DNA from: Streptomyces specialis | GTDB taxonomy: Bacteria > Actinomycetota > Actinomycetes > Streptomycetales > Streptomycetaceae | Assembly: GCF_001493375.1 (NCBI RefSeq) | Contig: NZ_LN929757.1 | Location: forward strand, 177,949 to 226,332 | Direction: 5' to 3' | Length of the DNA: 48,384 bases | Part shown: piece after piece, positions 26,077 through 33,268 of the stretch | Layout: the number at the start of each line of letters is the position of its first letter | Numbering within the stretch: the stretch's first letter is position 1 | The notes under the pieces: generated by a model | Seen by the model: only the letters and a program-made list of their open reading frames with translations | Database searches by the model: none | Told to the model about the DNA's origin: nothing | Made by a program: the position numbers and the translations under genes

Positions 26077-26206
26077 CTGTCTCTTTATACACATCTGACG
26101 CTGCCGACGAAGGGGATAGGGTAGATTGTAGGGGTCGCTGTGGGCTTGAAGAACAAACAGAAGATCCACACAGGTCGTGAACGGATATCATCGAAAGAAT
26201 ACTAGA
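26077..26206. other. Adapter junction 2 (Nextera read-1 complement, i5, P5 remnant, junk)
   Basis: From 26077 to 26110 the sequence matches the complement of the Nextera read-1 adapter with one extra T. Positions 26111-26118 (aggggata) fit an i5 index, and 26119-26147 is a degraded P5 complement. What follows to about 26206 is AT-rich noise. It truncates the 6-phosphogluconate dehydrogenase gene, so several hundred bases are probably missing here. Confidence 0.95.
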
Positions 26207-26822
26207 GAAGCAGGTCGTACGCCTCGGCGATGAGCTGCATGTCGGCGTACTCGATGCCGTTGGGCACCATCTTCACGAAGTGGCCCGCGCCGTCGGGGCC
26301 GATGTGGGTGCAGCACGGCTCGCCGTCGACCCGCGCGGCGATGCTCTCCAGCAGCGGGCCGAGCGCGTCGTAGGACTCCTTGGAGCCGCCGGGCATGATG
26401 CTCGGCCCGTGCAGCGCGCCCTCCTCGCCGCCGGAGATGCCGCAGCCCACGAAGTGCAGGCCGCGCTCGCGCAGCGCGGCCTCGCGGCGCCGGGTGTCCT
26501 CGAAGTGCGCGTTGCCGCCGTCGACGATCATGTCGCCGGGCTCCAGCAGCGGGGCGAACTCGTCGATCACGGCGTCGGTCGCCGCCCCGGCCTTCACCAT
26601 GATCACCAGCCGCCGGGGGCGTTCCAGCGACGCGACGAACTCCTCGGCGGTCTCCGCGGGCAGGAAGTCGCCCTCGTGGCCGAACTCCTCGACCAACTGC
26701 CGCGTCCTGGCCGCGGTCCGGTTGTGGAGCGCCACGGTGTGTCCGTGCCGGGCGAAGTTGCGGGCCAGGTTCCGGCCCATCACCGCCAGCCCGGTGACAC
26801 CGATCTGTGCCTGCCGCCCCAT
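26207..26822 (-). CDS. gnd: 6-phosphogluconate dehydrogenase, N-terminal part (3' end cut by adapter)
   Basis: Oxidative decarboxylation of 6-phosphogluconate to ribulose-5-phosphate. About 205 residues remain: the Rossmann start GVTGLAVMGRNLARN (a G-x-A/G-x-x-G variant), DGGNAHFEDT, the substrate loop GCGISGGEEGALHGPSIMPGG and the catalytic KMVPNGIEYADMQ with K184 and E191. The His that precedes Asn in this motif in the family is Pro here (P187, codon at 26262-26264); one base change (26263) would explain it, and it lies near the junction, so a base error is likely. Length of the full protein (about 300 or about 480 residues) cannot be told. ATG 26822 is preceded by GGGAG. Confidence 0.9.
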
Positions 26823-26859
26823 GCCATCATCTCCCGTCGCTCACCTGAAACGCTGATCC

Positions 26860-26889
26860 CGGGTCCCGGCCGTCCGGCCGGCGGGCCCG
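26860..26889 (-). terminator. Hairpin after the aldo-keto reductase gene
   Basis: A core CCGGCCG / CGGCCGG stem (26866-26872 with 26875-26881) has imperfect extension on both sides. It lies about 45-70 nt downstream of the stop of the minus-strand aldo-keto reductase gene and upstream of gnd. The loop is only 2 nt, so the exact fold may differ. Confidence 0.4.
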
Positions 26890-26931
26890 TCGCGCGAGCG
26901 TATCCGACGCGCCGTGCGCCGCTCCGGCCGG

Positions 26932-27759
26932 TCAGAACTCCTCGTGCCGGTCCGGGTCCCCGCCCAGCCTGCGGGACGGCCGGCCGGCGACGGCGGCCAT
27001 CTCGCCGGGGTCGAGGGCGAACCCGAACACGTCGAGGTTGGCGCGACGCCGCGCGGCGTCGCCGGACTTGGGGAGCGGTACGGCGCCGAGCTGGACGTGC
27101 CAGCGCAGGATCACCTGCGCGCTGCTGACGCCGTGGGCCGCCGCGATCCGCGCGATGCCCTCGTCCTCCAGCAGGGTGCTGCCCCGGCCGAGCGGGCTCC
27201 AGCTCTCGGTGACGATGCCGTGCCCGGCGTGGAAGGCGCGGGTGTCGTCCTGGGGGAGCAGGGGGTGCAGCTCGATCTGGTTGACGGCCGGCAGCACGCC
27301 GGTCTCCTTCTCCAGCCGCCGGATGTGCTCGGGGGTGAAGTTGGAGACGCCGATGGACCTGACCAGGCCGTCGTCCCTGAGCTTGATCATCGCCCGCCAC
27401 GAGTCGACGTATTTGTCGACCCGGGGGTTGGGCCAGTGGATGAGGTACAGGTCGACGCGGTCGAGGCCGAGGCGGGCGCGGGACTCCTCGAACGACGCCA
27501 GTGTCTCCTGGTAGCCGTGGTGGCGGCCCGGGAGCTTGGTGGTGACGACGATCTCCTCGCGCGGCACGCCGGAGGCGGCGATGCCCCGGCCCACTCCGGA
27601 CTCGTTGCGGTAGTTCACGGCCGTGTCGATCAGCCGGTATCCCAGGCCCAGGGCGTCGGCGACCGCGCGTTCGGCCTCGGCGTCGTCCATCGGATAGGTG
27701 CCGAAGCCGGTGGCGGGCAGGCGGTGGCTGTCGTTGAGGGTGTGGATGGGTGCGGCCAC
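26932..27759 (-). CDS. Aldo-keto reductase
   Basis: A 275-residue NADPH-dependent aldo-keto reductase of the AKR5-like bacterial type. The catalytic tetrad is complete: D45 and Y50 (LIDTAVNYRNE), K75 (VVTTKLPG) and H108 (YLIHWPNP). Further landmarks are GLVRSIGVSNF, AVNQIELHP and VPLPKSG for cofactor binding. It starts at GTG 27757-27759 with AAGGAGGAG 4-5 nt upstream. It is encoded 31 nt after the MFS sugar-type transporter gene on the same strand, so it is almost certainly co-transcribed and may reduce the transported compound. Confidence 0.94.
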   Translation of the reverse strand: MAAPIHTLNDSHRLPATGFGTYPMDDAEAERAVADALGLGYRLIDTAVNYRNESGVGRGIAASGVPREEIVVTTKLPGRHHGYQETLASFEESRARLGLDRVDLYLIHWPNPRVDKYVDSWRAMIKLRDDGLVRSIGVSNFTPEHIRRLEKETGVLPAVNQIELHPLLPQDDTRAFHAGHGIVTESWSPLGRGSTLLEDEGIARIAAAHGVSSAQVILRWHVQLGAVPLPKSGDAARRRANLDVFGFALDPGEMAAVAGRPSRRLGGDPDRHEEF

Positions 27760-27790
27760 TGCTCCTCCTTGATCGTGGCTGATCGTCCCG

Positions 27791-29332
27791 TCAGCGTGGC
27801 GGCTGTCCGGGGGGCTCGTCGGGTTCTGCCGACAGCGGCGTGGCGATGCTCTCCAGGCCCCGGCGTTCGGCCTTGACGCCGAGGAACAGTTCCACGACCC
27901 CGGCCGCGACCATCAGCGTGGCACCGAGGCCGAAGGCCAGCGCGGTGTCGCGCGGAACGCCGCTCTCGGTCAGCGAGGCGAAGACGAGCGGGCCGCTGAT
28001 GCCGCCCGCGGCCGTGCCGACCGCGTAGAAGAAGGCGATCGCCATGGCGCGGGTCTCCATGGGGAAGATCTCGCTGACCGTGAGGTAGGCGGAGCTGGCG
28101 CCGGCGGAGGCGAAGAACAGGGCGACGGTCCAGCAGGCGGTGAGCGTGACGGCGGAGAGTGCCTCGCGGTCGAAGAGGAAGGCGGTGACGAACAGCAGCA
28201 GCCCGGACAGGATGTAGGTGCCCGAGATCATCGGCTTGCGGCCGACCGTGTCGAACAGCCGGCTCAGCAGCAGCGGGCCCAGGAAGTTCCCGAAGGCGAT
28301 GACGGCGTAGTAGTAGCCGGTGCTGTCGTCGGGCACGTCGTAGAAGGTGACCAGGATTGTGGCGTAGCCGAACGTCACCGCGTTGTAGAGGAACGCCTGC
28401 CCGATGAAGAGGGACAGGCCCAGCGCCGTGCGGCGCGGGTAGCGGGTGAAGACCGTCCTGGCGATGGTGACGAAGCCGATGGTGTGGCGCTGTCTGATGG
28501 TGATCTCGCCCGCGGGCGGGGGCAGCTCGCGGCCGGTGGCGTGCCGGGCCGCCTCCTCGGCCTGGCCGGCGACGGACTCCGCCTCCTCGGCGCGGCCGTG
28601 GATGAACAGCCAGCGCGGGCTCTCCGGCACGTGCCGCCGCACCAGCAGGATGACGAAGCCGAGGATGACGCCGAGCCCGAACGCCAGCCGCCAGCCCACG
28701 CCGACGGGGAAGAACGCGGTCCGCAGGAACACCATGGACAGCAGCGATCCGGCGAACGCGCCGATCCAGAAGCTGCCGTTGATGACGATGTCGATCCGGC
28801 CCCGGTAGGCGCTCGGGATCAGTTCGTCGATGGCCGAGTTGACGGCCGCGTACTCGCCGCCGATGCCCAGGCCGGTGCAGAAGCGCATCGCGTAGAAGAA
28901 GCCGGGGGTCCAGGCCAGGGCGGTCAGTCCGGTGGCGGCCAGGTAGACCGCGAGGGTGATCAGGAACAGCTTCTTGCGGCCGAATCTGTCGGTGAGCCAG
29001 CCGAAGAACAGGGCGCCGGTGCACGCCCCCGTCACATAGAGCGCGGCGCCCAGCCCGGAGACCTGGGAGGCGGTGATGTCCAGGCCGCTGCCGGGCTCCG
29101 CCAGCCGGGCCGCCATGTTGCCGACCAGGGTGACTTCGAGCCCGTCGAGGATCCAGACCGTGCCCAGGCCGATGACGATCCGCCAGTGCCAGCCGGACCA
29201 CGGCAGCCGGTCGAGCCGGGCCGGTACGGCGGTGCGCACCAGGGCGGTGGTCGCGCGGTCCGCCGCCGTGCCGGTACCGCCGCCCGGCCTCGCGGGTTCG
29301 TCCGGGTCGCCCCTTTTCGCCCCTGTGCGCAT
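27791..29332 (-). CDS. Sugar/metabolite MFS transporter (12 TM)
   Basis: A major-facilitator symporter of the sugar-porter/metabolite:H+ type, 513 residues with 12 predicted helices. Motif A appears twice as GWLTDRFGRKKLF and RLFDTVGRKPM; RFCTGLGIGGEYAAVNSAIDELIP and the domain-linker PESPRWLFIHGRAEEAE are classic for the family. The N-terminal about 45 residues are cytoplasmic and disordered. The substrate is unknown, perhaps an organic acid or sugar. It is the first gene of a transporter-reductase pair; the ZIP gene is 71 nt upstream on the same strand. Confidence 0.92.
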   Translation of the reverse strand: MRTGAKRGDPDEPARPGGGTGTAADRATTALVRTAVPARLDRLPWSGWHWRIVIGLGTVWILDGLEVTLVGNMAARLAEPGSGLDITASQVSGLGAALYVTGACTGALFFGWLTDRFGRKKLFLITLAVYLAATGLTALAWTPGFFYAMRFCTGLGIGGEYAAVNSAIDELIPSAYRGRIDIVINGSFWIGAFAGSLLSMVFLRTAFFPVGVGWRLAFGLGVILGFVILLVRRHVPESPRWLFIHGRAEEAESVAGQAEEAARHATGRELPPPAGEITIRQRHTIGFVTIARTVFTRYPRRTALGLSLFIGQAFLYNAVTFGYATILVTFYDVPDDSTGYYYAVIAFGNFLGPLLLSRLFDTVGRKPMISGTYILSGLLLFVTAFLFDREALSAVTLTACWTVALFFASAGASSAYLTVSEIFPMETRAMAIAFFYAVGTAAGGISGPLVFASLTESGVPRDTALAFGLGATLMVAAGVVELFLGVKAERRGLESIATPLSAEPDEPPGQPPR

Positions 29333-29403
29333 TCACCCATTCTGCGGTCGCGCCCCCGGCCGCGCATGTGGGCGCGGGGCGCGGCGCGGGCTCAGGCGCG
29401 CGT

Positions 29404-30159
29404 TCAGGCGTGGGAGAGCGCGAACGAGACCAGGAAGCCGGAGACCAGGATCAACCCGATGGCCAGGTGCGCCCGTTCGAACGCCTCGGGGATCATCGTG
29501 TCGGCGATCATCGCCAGGATCGCCCCCGCCGCGACCGCCGTCACCCCGGCCACCACGGCGTCGGGGAAGCCGCCGACCACCGCGTAGCCCAGCACCGCGG
29601 CGGCCGTGCTCGCGGCGGCGATGGCGCCCCACACGCCGAAGACGTACCCCCGGCCGCGTCCTGCCGCCCGCATGCCCGCCGAACTGGACAGCCCCTCGGG
29701 CACGTTGCTGATGAAGACCGCCACCACCGTGACCAGGCTGACCGCGCCACCGTCCAGCAGGCTGACGCCGATGACGGCCGACTCGGGCACGCCGTCCAGC
29801 AGCGCCCCCAGGGCCAGCGCCAGGCCCGAGCCCTCCTGCTCGGACTCCGACGGCTGGGAGCGGACATGTCCGGAGCGTTTACGGTTCCGCGCGCCGCGGT
29901 ACGCCAGCCAGGCGTTGCCCGCCGTGAACGCCACGGCGCCGCCGATCGTTCCGGCCACCGCGGGACCCAGGCCCGCCTGCTCGTACGCCTCGCCCACCAG
30001 CTCGAAGGAGACGGCGGAGATCAGCACCCCGGCGCCGAACGCCATCACGGAGGCCACCAGCCACTGCGGCACCCGCACCCCGTACCCGACGACCGCGCCC
30101 AGCAGCAGCGCCGATCCCGCGACCAGTCCCCACATCCCGGCCAGTACGACTTCCGACAT
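29404..30159 (-). CDS. ZIP-family metal transporter
   Basis: A divalent metal (zinc/iron) permease-like membrane protein of 251 residues, about eight helices. The metal-binding helix IV shows ALGALLDGVPESAVIG, helix V shows ISNVPEGLSS, and MIADTMIPEAFE follows, all with the His/Asp/Glu positions expected for ZIP proteins but fewer His than zinc-specific members. A charged loop of about 25 residues (NRKRSGHVRSQPSESEQEG) separates helices 3 and 4. It is divergent from a stress-protein operon. Confidence 0.9.
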   Translation of the reverse strand: MSEVVLAGMWGLVAGSALLLGAVVGYGVRVPQWLVASVMAFGAGVLISAVSFELVGEAYEQAGLGPAVAGTIGGAVAFTAGNAWLAYRGARNRKRSGHVRSQPSESEQEGSGLALALGALLDGVPESAVIGVSLLDGGAVSLVTVVAVFISNVPEGLSSSAGMRAAGRGRGYVFGVWGAIAAASTAAAVLGYAVVGGFPDAVVAGVTAVAAGAILAMIADTMIPEAFERAHLAIGLILVSGFLVSFALSHA

Positions 30160-30244
30160 GTCTCCTCCTCTACCCCGCCCGGGAGAGCGGAAGCGGCGCT
30201 ATGCGGGGAAAGAAAGGGAACACGATGAATGCGTGGAATGCGGG

Positions 30245-30269
30245 GTTTCGTGCGGAAGCCGGCGGTTAC
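30245..30269 (+). promoter_or_regulatory. SigmaB-like promoter for the envelope-stress operon
   Basis: GTTT at 30245-30248, a 15-nt spacer and GGTTAC at 30264-30269 match the Streptomyces sigmaB-type pattern (GNNT, N14-16, GGGTAY) with one mismatch. It is 40 nt upstream of the first gene of the operon. A second, exact copy of the pattern is at 37325-37349. The consensus is recalled; sigma factor identity is inference. Confidence 0.6.
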
Positions 30270-30309
30270 CCGAGGACGAGCAGGGCGTCTCAGAGGTAAG
30301 GAGAGACCC

Positions 30310-30828
30310 ATGAGCCAGAGCACGGAGCGTGCTCAGCAGGAGATGTCGGCCACGGCCGGGCAGGCCGGTCAGGCCGCCCGCGGGCTCGCCGGCGACGCGC
30401 GGCGACAGGCCAGATCCGTCACGGACCAGGCCAGGGACCACGCGCGCACCACCGCCCACGATCTGCGGGGCAGGATGGCGGACGAGGCCGATAGCCAGAC
30501 GCACCGCACGGCGGGCGCCGTCCGCCAGTGGGCCGACGACCTCGCCGGGCTCGCCGACAACGCTCCCGCCGACTCCTCGGCCCGCGGCTTGGTGGCGCAG
30601 GCCGCCGACCGGGGTCACCGCGCCGCCGACTACATCGACGAGCGCGGCGTCAACGGGATGATCGAGGACGTGCAGGGGTTCGCCCGCCAGCGTCCCGCCG
30701 CGTTCCTCGGCGGAGCCGCGCTCGCCGGGTTCGCCATCGGACGGCTCGTCAAACTGGGCCGCGCCGACGGGGACTCGCCGGACGGCCACAGCCCGCCGCC
30801 CGGCGGCGGCACAGCGCCGGAGGTGTGA
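30310..30828 (+). CDS. Helical LEA/DUF883-like stress protein
   Basis: A 172-residue protein dominated by Ala, Gln, Arg, Glu and Asp with long amphipathic helices (for example QAARGLAGDARRQARSVTDQ), like late-embryogenesis-abundant or apolipoprotein-type proteins. A short hydrophobic stretch FLGGAALAGFAIGRLVKLG near residue 140 could anchor it to the membrane. The Pro/Gly-rich tail is disordered. It starts at ATG 30310 with AAGGAGAG upstream. It leads a tightly packed four-gene operon with Holin-X, DUF3618 and YihY genes, so it probably helps membrane or envelope protection; the exact job is unknown. Confidence 0.82.
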   Translation: MSQSTERAQQEMSATAGQAGQAARGLAGDARRQARSVTDQARDHARTTAHDLRGRMADEADSQTHRTAGAVRQWADDLAGLADNAPADSSARGLVAQAADRGHRAADYIDERGVNGMIEDVQGFARQRPAAFLGGAALAGFAIGRLVKLGRADGDSPDGHSPPPGGGTAPEV

Positions 30829-30829
30829 C

Positions 30830-31303
30830 ATGGCGCTCACAGCACACCGCGCCGGCCGCGCCGACCCGGCCAGGACCGGGGACCCCACGGCCCCCGCCCG
30901 GCACCAGCACCGGCATGAGCACGGGCACGACGAGTCGATCGGGCAGATGCTGACCGAGATCACCTCGGACACGCAGCTTCTGTTCCGGCAGGAAGTCGAG
31001 CTGGCCAAGGCCGAGATCCGCGAAGAGGTCGCCACGGCGGGCAAGGCCGCCGGGATGTACGGCGGCGCCGGTTTCGCCGGGTACATGGTCGCCTTCTTCC
31101 TCTCCCTCGCGGCCGTGTTCGGACTGGCCAACGTCATGGACGGCGGCTGGGCCGCGCTGATCGTCGCCTGCGTGTGGGCGGCCATCGGTGCCGCGCTGTT
31201 CGTCATGGGCCGCTCCCGCATGCGGAGCGTGTCCCCCAAGCCCCAGCAGACCATGGACACCCTCAAGGAGGACGCGCGATGGGCACGTCACCCGACGACA
31301 TAA
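30830..31303 (+). CDS. Phage-holin-family (Holin-X/DUF1469) membrane protein
   Basis: A 157-residue protein of the actinobacterial Holin-X (DUF1469) family, which is cellular and not a prophage holin. A His-rich N-terminus (HQHRHEHGHDE) precedes the conserved helix LFRQEVELAKAEIREEV. Two hydrophobic hairpin helices follow, GFAGYMVAFFLSLAAVFGLA and LIVACVWAAIGAALFVMG. The start is 2 nt after the previous stop, and the C-terminus overlaps the next gene by 25 nt, showing tight coupling. The His cluster may bind metal, which is speculative. Confidence 0.88.
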   Translation: MALTAHRAGRADPARTGDPTAPARHQHRHEHGHDESIGQMLTEITSDTQLLFRQEVELAKAEIREEVATAGKAAGMYGGAGFAGYMVAFFLSLAAVFGLANVMDGGWAALIVACVWAAIGAALFVMGRSRMRSVSPKPQQTMDTLKEDARWARHPTT

Positions 31304-31956
31304 GGGCCGACATCGAGGCCACCCGGGCGAAGCTGAGCGACGATCTGGACCGGCTGGCGGAACGCACCAGCCCCCGCCGCATGGCCCACCACCGCGGCGA
31401 GCAGATGCGCGGCGGCCTGACCCAGCTCAAGGAGCGGGTCATGGGAGGCGCCTCCGACGGCATGGGCCAGGCGAAGGACCAGGCCAAGGGCGTGCGCGGC
31501 CAGGCAGGCGACCAGGGCAGGCGGGCCGCCGAGTCCACCCGTGACAGCGCCCGGCACGCCCGCGAGGCGGCCGGCAAGGCACCCGGGCAGGCCATGCGGC
31601 AGACGCAGGGCAATCCGCTGACGGCGGGCGCGGTCGCGTTCGGCGCCGGGCTGATCGCCGCGTCGCGGGCGCCGAAGACCGAGACGGGACAACGGGTCGC
31701 GGGCCGGATCACCGACCGCGCGGGCCGGATGGCCGAGCCGGTGAAGAGCGCCGCGATGGAGTCCGCGCAGCACCTGAAGGACGACGCCACCGAGCACGCC
31801 CGGCAGGCGGCCAAGGACATCAAGGAACAGTCCGCCCAGGCCGCCCGCGACACCGGGCAGCAGGCCCGCGAACGGGCCGGCGGCGTCGCGGGACAGGCCA
31901 GGGAATCCGCGCGCGGCGTGTCCGGCGAGGTCCAGCGGAACGACGGGCGGCGATGA
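31279..31956 (+). CDS. DUF3618 domain-containing protein
   Basis: A 225-residue protein whose first 60 residues are the DUF3618 domain (DIRADIEATRAKLSDDLDRL). A long Ala/Gln/Arg/Lys-rich helical region with repeated 11-residue-like units (QAARDTGQQARERAGG) follows, with one possible membrane segment around 120 (GNPLTAGAVAFGAGLIAAS). It starts at ATG 31279 after AAGGAGGA; the next gene overlaps by ATGA (31953-31956). DUF3618 proteins regularly sit beside Holin-X proteins in actinomycetes. The function is unproven; it is probably a membrane-associated stress protein. Confidence 0.87.
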   Translation: MGTSPDDIRADIEATRAKLSDDLDRLAERTSPRRMAHHRGEQMRGGLTQLKERVMGGASDGMGQAKDQAKGVRGQAGDQGRRAAESTRDSARHAREAAGKAPGQAMRQTQGNPLTAGAVAFGAGLIAASRAPKTETGQRVAGRITDRAGRMAEPVKSAAMESAQHLKDDATEHARQAAKDIKEQSAQAARDTGQQARERAGGVAGQARESARGVSGEVQRNDGRR

Positions 31957-32894
31957 GCGCCCCGCACCACGGGCAGGCGCCGGCGCGTACGCCGGGCGAC
32001 CTGCCCAAGCGCTCGTGGTGGGAGGTCCTCAAGGGCACGGTCAGGGAGTTCAAGGACGACAACCTCACGGACTGGGCTGCGGCCCTGACGTACTACGGGG
32101 TGCTGTCGATCTTCCCCGCCCTGCTCGCCCTGGTCTCGGTGCTGGGCCTGATCGGCAGCTCCGCCATCGACCCGCTCATCGACAACGTCGCCGAACTGGC
32201 CCCCGGATCGGTGCGGGACGTCCTCACCGACGCCCTGAACCACCTCAAGGGCGGCGCGGGCGGCGCCGGGATCTCGTTCGTCATCGGCCTCGCGCTCGCC
32301 CTGTGGTCCGCCTCCGGGTACATCGCGGCGTTCATGCGGGCGGGCAACGTGGTCTACGACATCGGCGAGGGACGTCCCGTCTGGAAGACCCTGCCGATCC
32401 GGTTCCTGATCACGCTGGCCACCGTGGTGCTGCTGGCCGCGATCGCGGTCGCGGTCGTCTTCACCGGCGCCCTGGCCAAGGAGGCCGGGGACGTCCTGGG
32501 CCTGGGCAGCACCGCCGTCACGGTCTGGGACATCGCCAAGTGGCCCGTGATGGTGCTGCTGGTCGGACTCGTCATCGCGCTGCTGTACTGGGCCGCGCCG
32601 AACGTCAAGCGGGGCTTCCGCTGGATCACGCCCGGCAGCTTCCTCGCCGTCGGCATCTGGATCATCGCCTCGGCCGCGTTCGCGTTCTACGTGGCCAACT
32701 TCGGCAGCTACAACAAGACGTACGGCAGCCTCGCCGCCGTGATCATCTTCCTGGTGTGGCTGTGGATCTCCAACACGGCCATCCTGCTCGGCCTGGAGTT
32801 CGACGCCGAGCTGGAGCGGCGCCGCGCCATCGAGAGCGGTCACCCGCCGGAGGAGGAGCCCTACGCCGAACCCCGGGACACGCGCAAGCTGTGA
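31953..32894 (+). CDS. YihY/virulence factor BrkB family membrane protein
   Basis: A 313-residue inner-membrane protein with about six helices and the YihY/BrkB landmarks: FKDDNLTDWAAALTYYGVLSIFPALLAL near the N-terminus, NVVYDIGEGRPVWKTLPIR, and WITPGSFLAVGIWI with NFGSYNKTYGSLAAVI near the end. The C-terminal about 30 residues are charged and cytoplasmic. The family is widespread, with no confirmed transport substrate. It is the last gene of the four-gene operon and is followed by a long hairpin terminator. Confidence 0.92.
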   Translation: MSAPHHGQAPARTPGDLPKRSWWEVLKGTVREFKDDNLTDWAAALTYYGVLSIFPALLALVSVLGLIGSSAIDPLIDNVAELAPGSVRDVLTDALNHLKGGAGGAGISFVIGLALALWSASGYIAAFMRAGNVVYDIGEGRPVWKTLPIRFLITLATVVLLAAIAVAVVFTGALAKEAGDVLGLGSTAVTVWDIAKWPVMVLLVGLVIALLYWAAPNVKRGFRWITPGSFLAVGIWIIASAAFAFYVANFGSYNKTYGSLAAVIIFLVWLWISNTAILLGLEFDAELERRRAIESGHPPEEEPYAEPRDTRKL

Positions 32895-32900
32895 CCGGAC

Positions 32901-32948
32901 GACGGCCCGGGCCCGGCACGGTGGGAACCGTACCGGGCCCGGGCCGTC
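32901..32948. terminator. Long hairpin terminator after the YihY gene
   Basis: Arms 32901-32922 and 32927-32948 pair over 22 positions with a single mismatch and a 4-nt loop. It lies 7 nt after the YihY stop and 27 nt before the stop of the convergent small membrane-protein gene, so it can serve both. Confidence 0.85.
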
Positions 32949-32974
32949 GCCGGGGGCGCCGGGGTCCGTCCCGG

Positions 32975-33145
32975 CTACCAGCGGTACCAGCGGGACCGCG
33001 TCCCGTGCGACGTCGTCCCGCGCATCACGAATCCGAGCAGCCAGACGATCAGCACGGCGACCGCCAGCCACCAGAGCACCTTCAGCGCGAAACCCGCCCC
33101 GAACAGCACCAGGGCGAGCAGCAGGACAAGAAGCAGTACGGCCAT
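32975..33145 (-). CDS. Small hydrophobic membrane protein
   Basis: A 56-residue protein that begins MAVLLLVLLLALVLFGAGF and continues with a second apolar stretch (WWLAVAVLIVWLLGF), ending in a basic SRWYRW tail. It is a two-helix membrane hairpin; short homologues of this pattern are common in Streptomyces and called simply hydrophobic protein (recalled, not searched). The ATG at 33143-33145 has an ideal GGAGG 7 nt upstream, which decides the start inside a much longer open frame. It is divergent from the DUF4032 gene. A possible minus-strand sigmaB-like signal (GTTT-N16-GGTAAC) lies about 70 nt upstream of the start. Confidence 0.83.
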   Translation of the reverse strand: MAVLLLVLLLALVLFGAGFALKVLWWLAVAVLIVWLLGFVMRGTTSHGTRSRWYRW

Positions 33146-33161
33146 CGTCGGCCTCCATTCG

Positions 33162-33220
33162 TACCGGTGAGGCACTGCGTACCGGTGGAGCACCGGTAGA
33201 GCCGTGTACCGGGTTACCGG
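33162..33220. repeat. Cluster of TACCGG motifs in a divergent promoter region
   Basis: Within 59 nt, TACCGG occurs at 33162, 33180, 33207 and 33215, with CACCGG at 33191, between the divergent small membrane-protein and DUF4032 genes. The clustering suggests a direct-repeat operator, but local GC bias makes chance matches likely enough to stay cautious. Confidence 0.4.
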
Positions 33221-33268
33221 AACCGCGGCATCGGAAACCTGGGCGTTCCCGGGCGCAGACTGGGAGCC

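Noticed and set aside
26105..26206. AT-rich stretch as a mobile-element end or attachment site
   Set aside because: Adapter, index and P5 remnants account for it.
30830..31303. Prophage remnant because of the holin-like protein
   Set aside because: Holin-X/DUF1469 is a cellular family in actinobacteria and no phage genes surround it.
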